Positions 62,707 through 64,000 of a DNA stretch of 64,000 bases are shown in pieces. Under the pieces are notes generated by a model, which had not been told where the DNA came from, did not search any database, and saw only the letters and a list, made by a program, of their open reading frames with translations. The position numbers and the translations under genes are program-made. Origin of the DNA: Psychrobacter sp. UBA3483 (GTDB lineage Bacteria; Pseudomonadota; Gammaproteobacteria; Pseudomonadales; Moraxellaceae); contig NZ_DFQS01000005.1 of the NCBI RefSeq assembly GCF_002377905.1, positions 144,989-208,988 on the forward strand. Direction: 5' to 3'. Every line of letters begins with the position of its first letter. The first letter of the stretch is position 1.

Positions 62707-63930
62707 ATGTTTATCAAATTGTTCTATACCCTGCGGACCTACGGCGTGCCAGTCAGTACGCGTGAGCTGCTTGACCTAAACGCGGCCTTAGATCAAGGGC
62801 TGATGATGCAGCCGCATCCTGAAAACCCAGAGCTATCTACTTTTGCCAGTCGCGAGGATATGTATCGACTGATTCGGCTTTGTATGGTCAAAGACGAGCG
62901 TCACTTTGATAAATTTGACCGTGCTATGGCAGATTATTTTGAGGGCGTCGATAGTCTTGATATGGATGAGCTGCTTGCAAAGTTGACGGATATTCCAAAA
63001 GAATGGCTAGATTTAAAACTTGATCCAAAAAATCTGACCGAAGAGCAGCGGCGCTTGCTGAAAAAATACGGCTCATTAGAAGAGCTGATGAAAGCGCTTG
63101 AAGAGCGTCTTAAAGAGCAAAAAGAGCGTCATCAAGGCGGTAGTAAATGGGTCGGCACAGGCGGCACGTCACCATTTGGTGCCTATGGCGACCATCCAGA
63201 AGGCGTGCGCGTCGGCGGCGAGTCACGTAAGCGCAGCGCTGCTAAAGTGTGGGAGCAGCGCAAATATCGCAATCTCGATGATGACAATCAGCTTGGCACG
63301 CGCCAAATCCAAATGGCACTGCGCAACTTGCGTCAGTTTGCCCGTACCGGCAGCGCCGATGAGCTAGATATTCACGAAACCATTAAGCGTACCGCCAAAA
63401 AAGGTGTGCTCGATATTCATATGCAAGCTGAGCGCCGCAACCGCGTCAAAGTGCTGATGCTATTTGATGTTGGTGGCAGTATGGATGTTCACGTCGAAGC
63501 ATTGGAAAAGTTGTTTTCTGCGGCCAAAAACGAGTTTAAAACCTTAGAGTTTTTTTACTTTCATAACTGCTTATATGATTATGTTTGGAAAGACAATAAT
63601 CGTCGCCATAGCGCTCCGATGCCGACTTATGAGCTGCTCAATACCTATGGTCGCGAATATCGGTTGATATTTGTCGGCGATGCATCGATGTCGCCGTATG
63701 AGCTGATGACGGTTGGCGGTAGCGTCGAATATATGAATAATGAGGCGGGCATTGTTTGGCTAAAACGGGTACTGGCGCATTTTGATAAAGTCGCTTGGCT
63801 CAATCCTGAAAATCCTGCGTATTGGAATTACACCCAAACCATCGTTGAGATTAAAAAACTCTTCGACAATAAAATGTATCCGATGACCTTGCATGGTGTG
63901 GAAGAGATGACCAATTATCTGGCGCGCTAA
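62707..63930 (+). CDS. CoxE-like VWA-domain protein
   Basis: 407 residues. N-terminal helical part (about 1-150), a Lys/Glu-rich coiled segment near 125-145, then a VWA domain (about 235-400) with the MIDAS motif VLMLFDVGGSMDVHV (DxGxS). FYFHNCLYDYVWKDN and LIFVGDASMSPYELM continue the fold. It pairs with the MoxR ATPase just upstream, the standard MoxR-VWA couple; the target complex is unknown. The last 70 bases of the window after it hold nothing recognisable. Confidence 0.92.
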   Translation: MFIKLFYTLRTYGVPVSTRELLDLNAALDQGLMMQPHPENPELSTFASREDMYRLIRLCMVKDERHFDKFDRAMADYFEGVDSLDMDELLAKLTDIPKEWLDLKLDPKNLTEEQRRLLKKYGSLEELMKALEERLKEQKERHQGGSKWVGTGGTSPFGAYGDHPEGVRVGGESRKRSAAKVWEQRKYRNLDDDNQLGTRQIQMALRNLRQFARTGSADELDIHETIKRTAKKGVLDIHMQAERRNRVKVLMLFDVGGSMDVHVEALEKLFSAAKNEFKTLEFFYFHNCLYDYVWKDNNRRHSAPMPTYELLNTYGREYRLIFVGDASMSPYELMTVGGSVEYMNNEAGIVWLKRVLAHFDKVAWLNPENPAYWNYTQTIVEIKKLFDNKMYPMTLHGVEEMTNYLAR

Positions 63931-64000
63931 GGGACAGTTGTAATACCAATCCCAATAATTAAAGTTGCGCCCAAGTACGAGTAGTTAAAGACCGAATTCT

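Noticed and set aside
1..64000. tRNA, rRNA or CRISPR features
   Set aside because: No cloverleaf with a conserved TTCRANY loop, no rRNA stretch and no regularly spaced repeat array was seen by eye; a tRNAscan or CRISPR finder run would settle it.

Overview
The window looks like a stretch of chromosome from Psychrobacter or a close relative in the Moraxellaceae. The grounds are moderate GC with AT-rich spacers, the style of the proteins (lone LolC/E-type protein next to LolD, CcoNOQP with CcoG and FixH, YcgL, O-succinylhomoserine sulfhydrylase) and the absence of any phage or plasmid backbone. This is inference from sequence reading; no database was searched. I found no rRNA, tRNA or CRISPR array.

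Region 1 (1-15.6 kb) is a large tellurite-resistance-type (Ter) stress cluster. It carries the enzymes of the Ter-linked 'biosynthetic module': a CitE-like C-C lyase (cut by the window edge), a PRTase with a PELOTA-like tail, a HAD phosphatase, a PRTase-TRSP protein and an ATP-grasp ligase. Around them are several TerD-domain proteins: an NYN-LOTUS-TerD fusion, a TerD-trypsin fusion, a double-TerD TerA-like protein, a TerD protein with a glycine-rich insert, TerE and TerD. A TerC-like (DUF475) membrane protein and an AIM24 protein are also present. Ter-linked PRTase, HAD, lyase and ATP-grasp genes have been proposed to make a nucleoside-like metabolite. Nested inside, on the opposite strand, is the queuosine-precursor transporter yhhQ under a preQ1-I-type riboswitch.

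Region 2 (15.9-33.6 kb) is housekeeping and respiration: rlmKL, an MscS channel, a dihydrolipoyl-dehydrogenase-like flavoprotein, a Bcp peroxiredoxin, queC divergent from ttcA, and then the cbb3 oxidase locus (fixH, ccoG, ccoPQON read on the minus strand). A SCP2-type protein and an unrecognised protein follow.

Region 3 (34-53.9 kb) holds the lipoprotein-export pair (LolC/E-type plus LolD), comEC for DNA uptake, an S49 peptidase, hydrolases, a CPBP protease, dusA, an MFS transporter, a phospholipase-D lipoprotein, metZ, ybaB-recR, rnd, a lipase-like hydrolase and a small lipoprotein.

Region 4 (54-64 kb) is the glycine cleavage locus gcvT-gcvH-nitroreductase-gcvP on the minus strand, preceded by a tandem glycine riboswitch. 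Then come ycgL, a small membrane protein, and a MoxR AAA+ ATPase with its VWA partner. Many intrinsic terminators separate convergent genes. One MITE-like element (2256-2423) shares a 52-bp end with a relic at 19630-19681.
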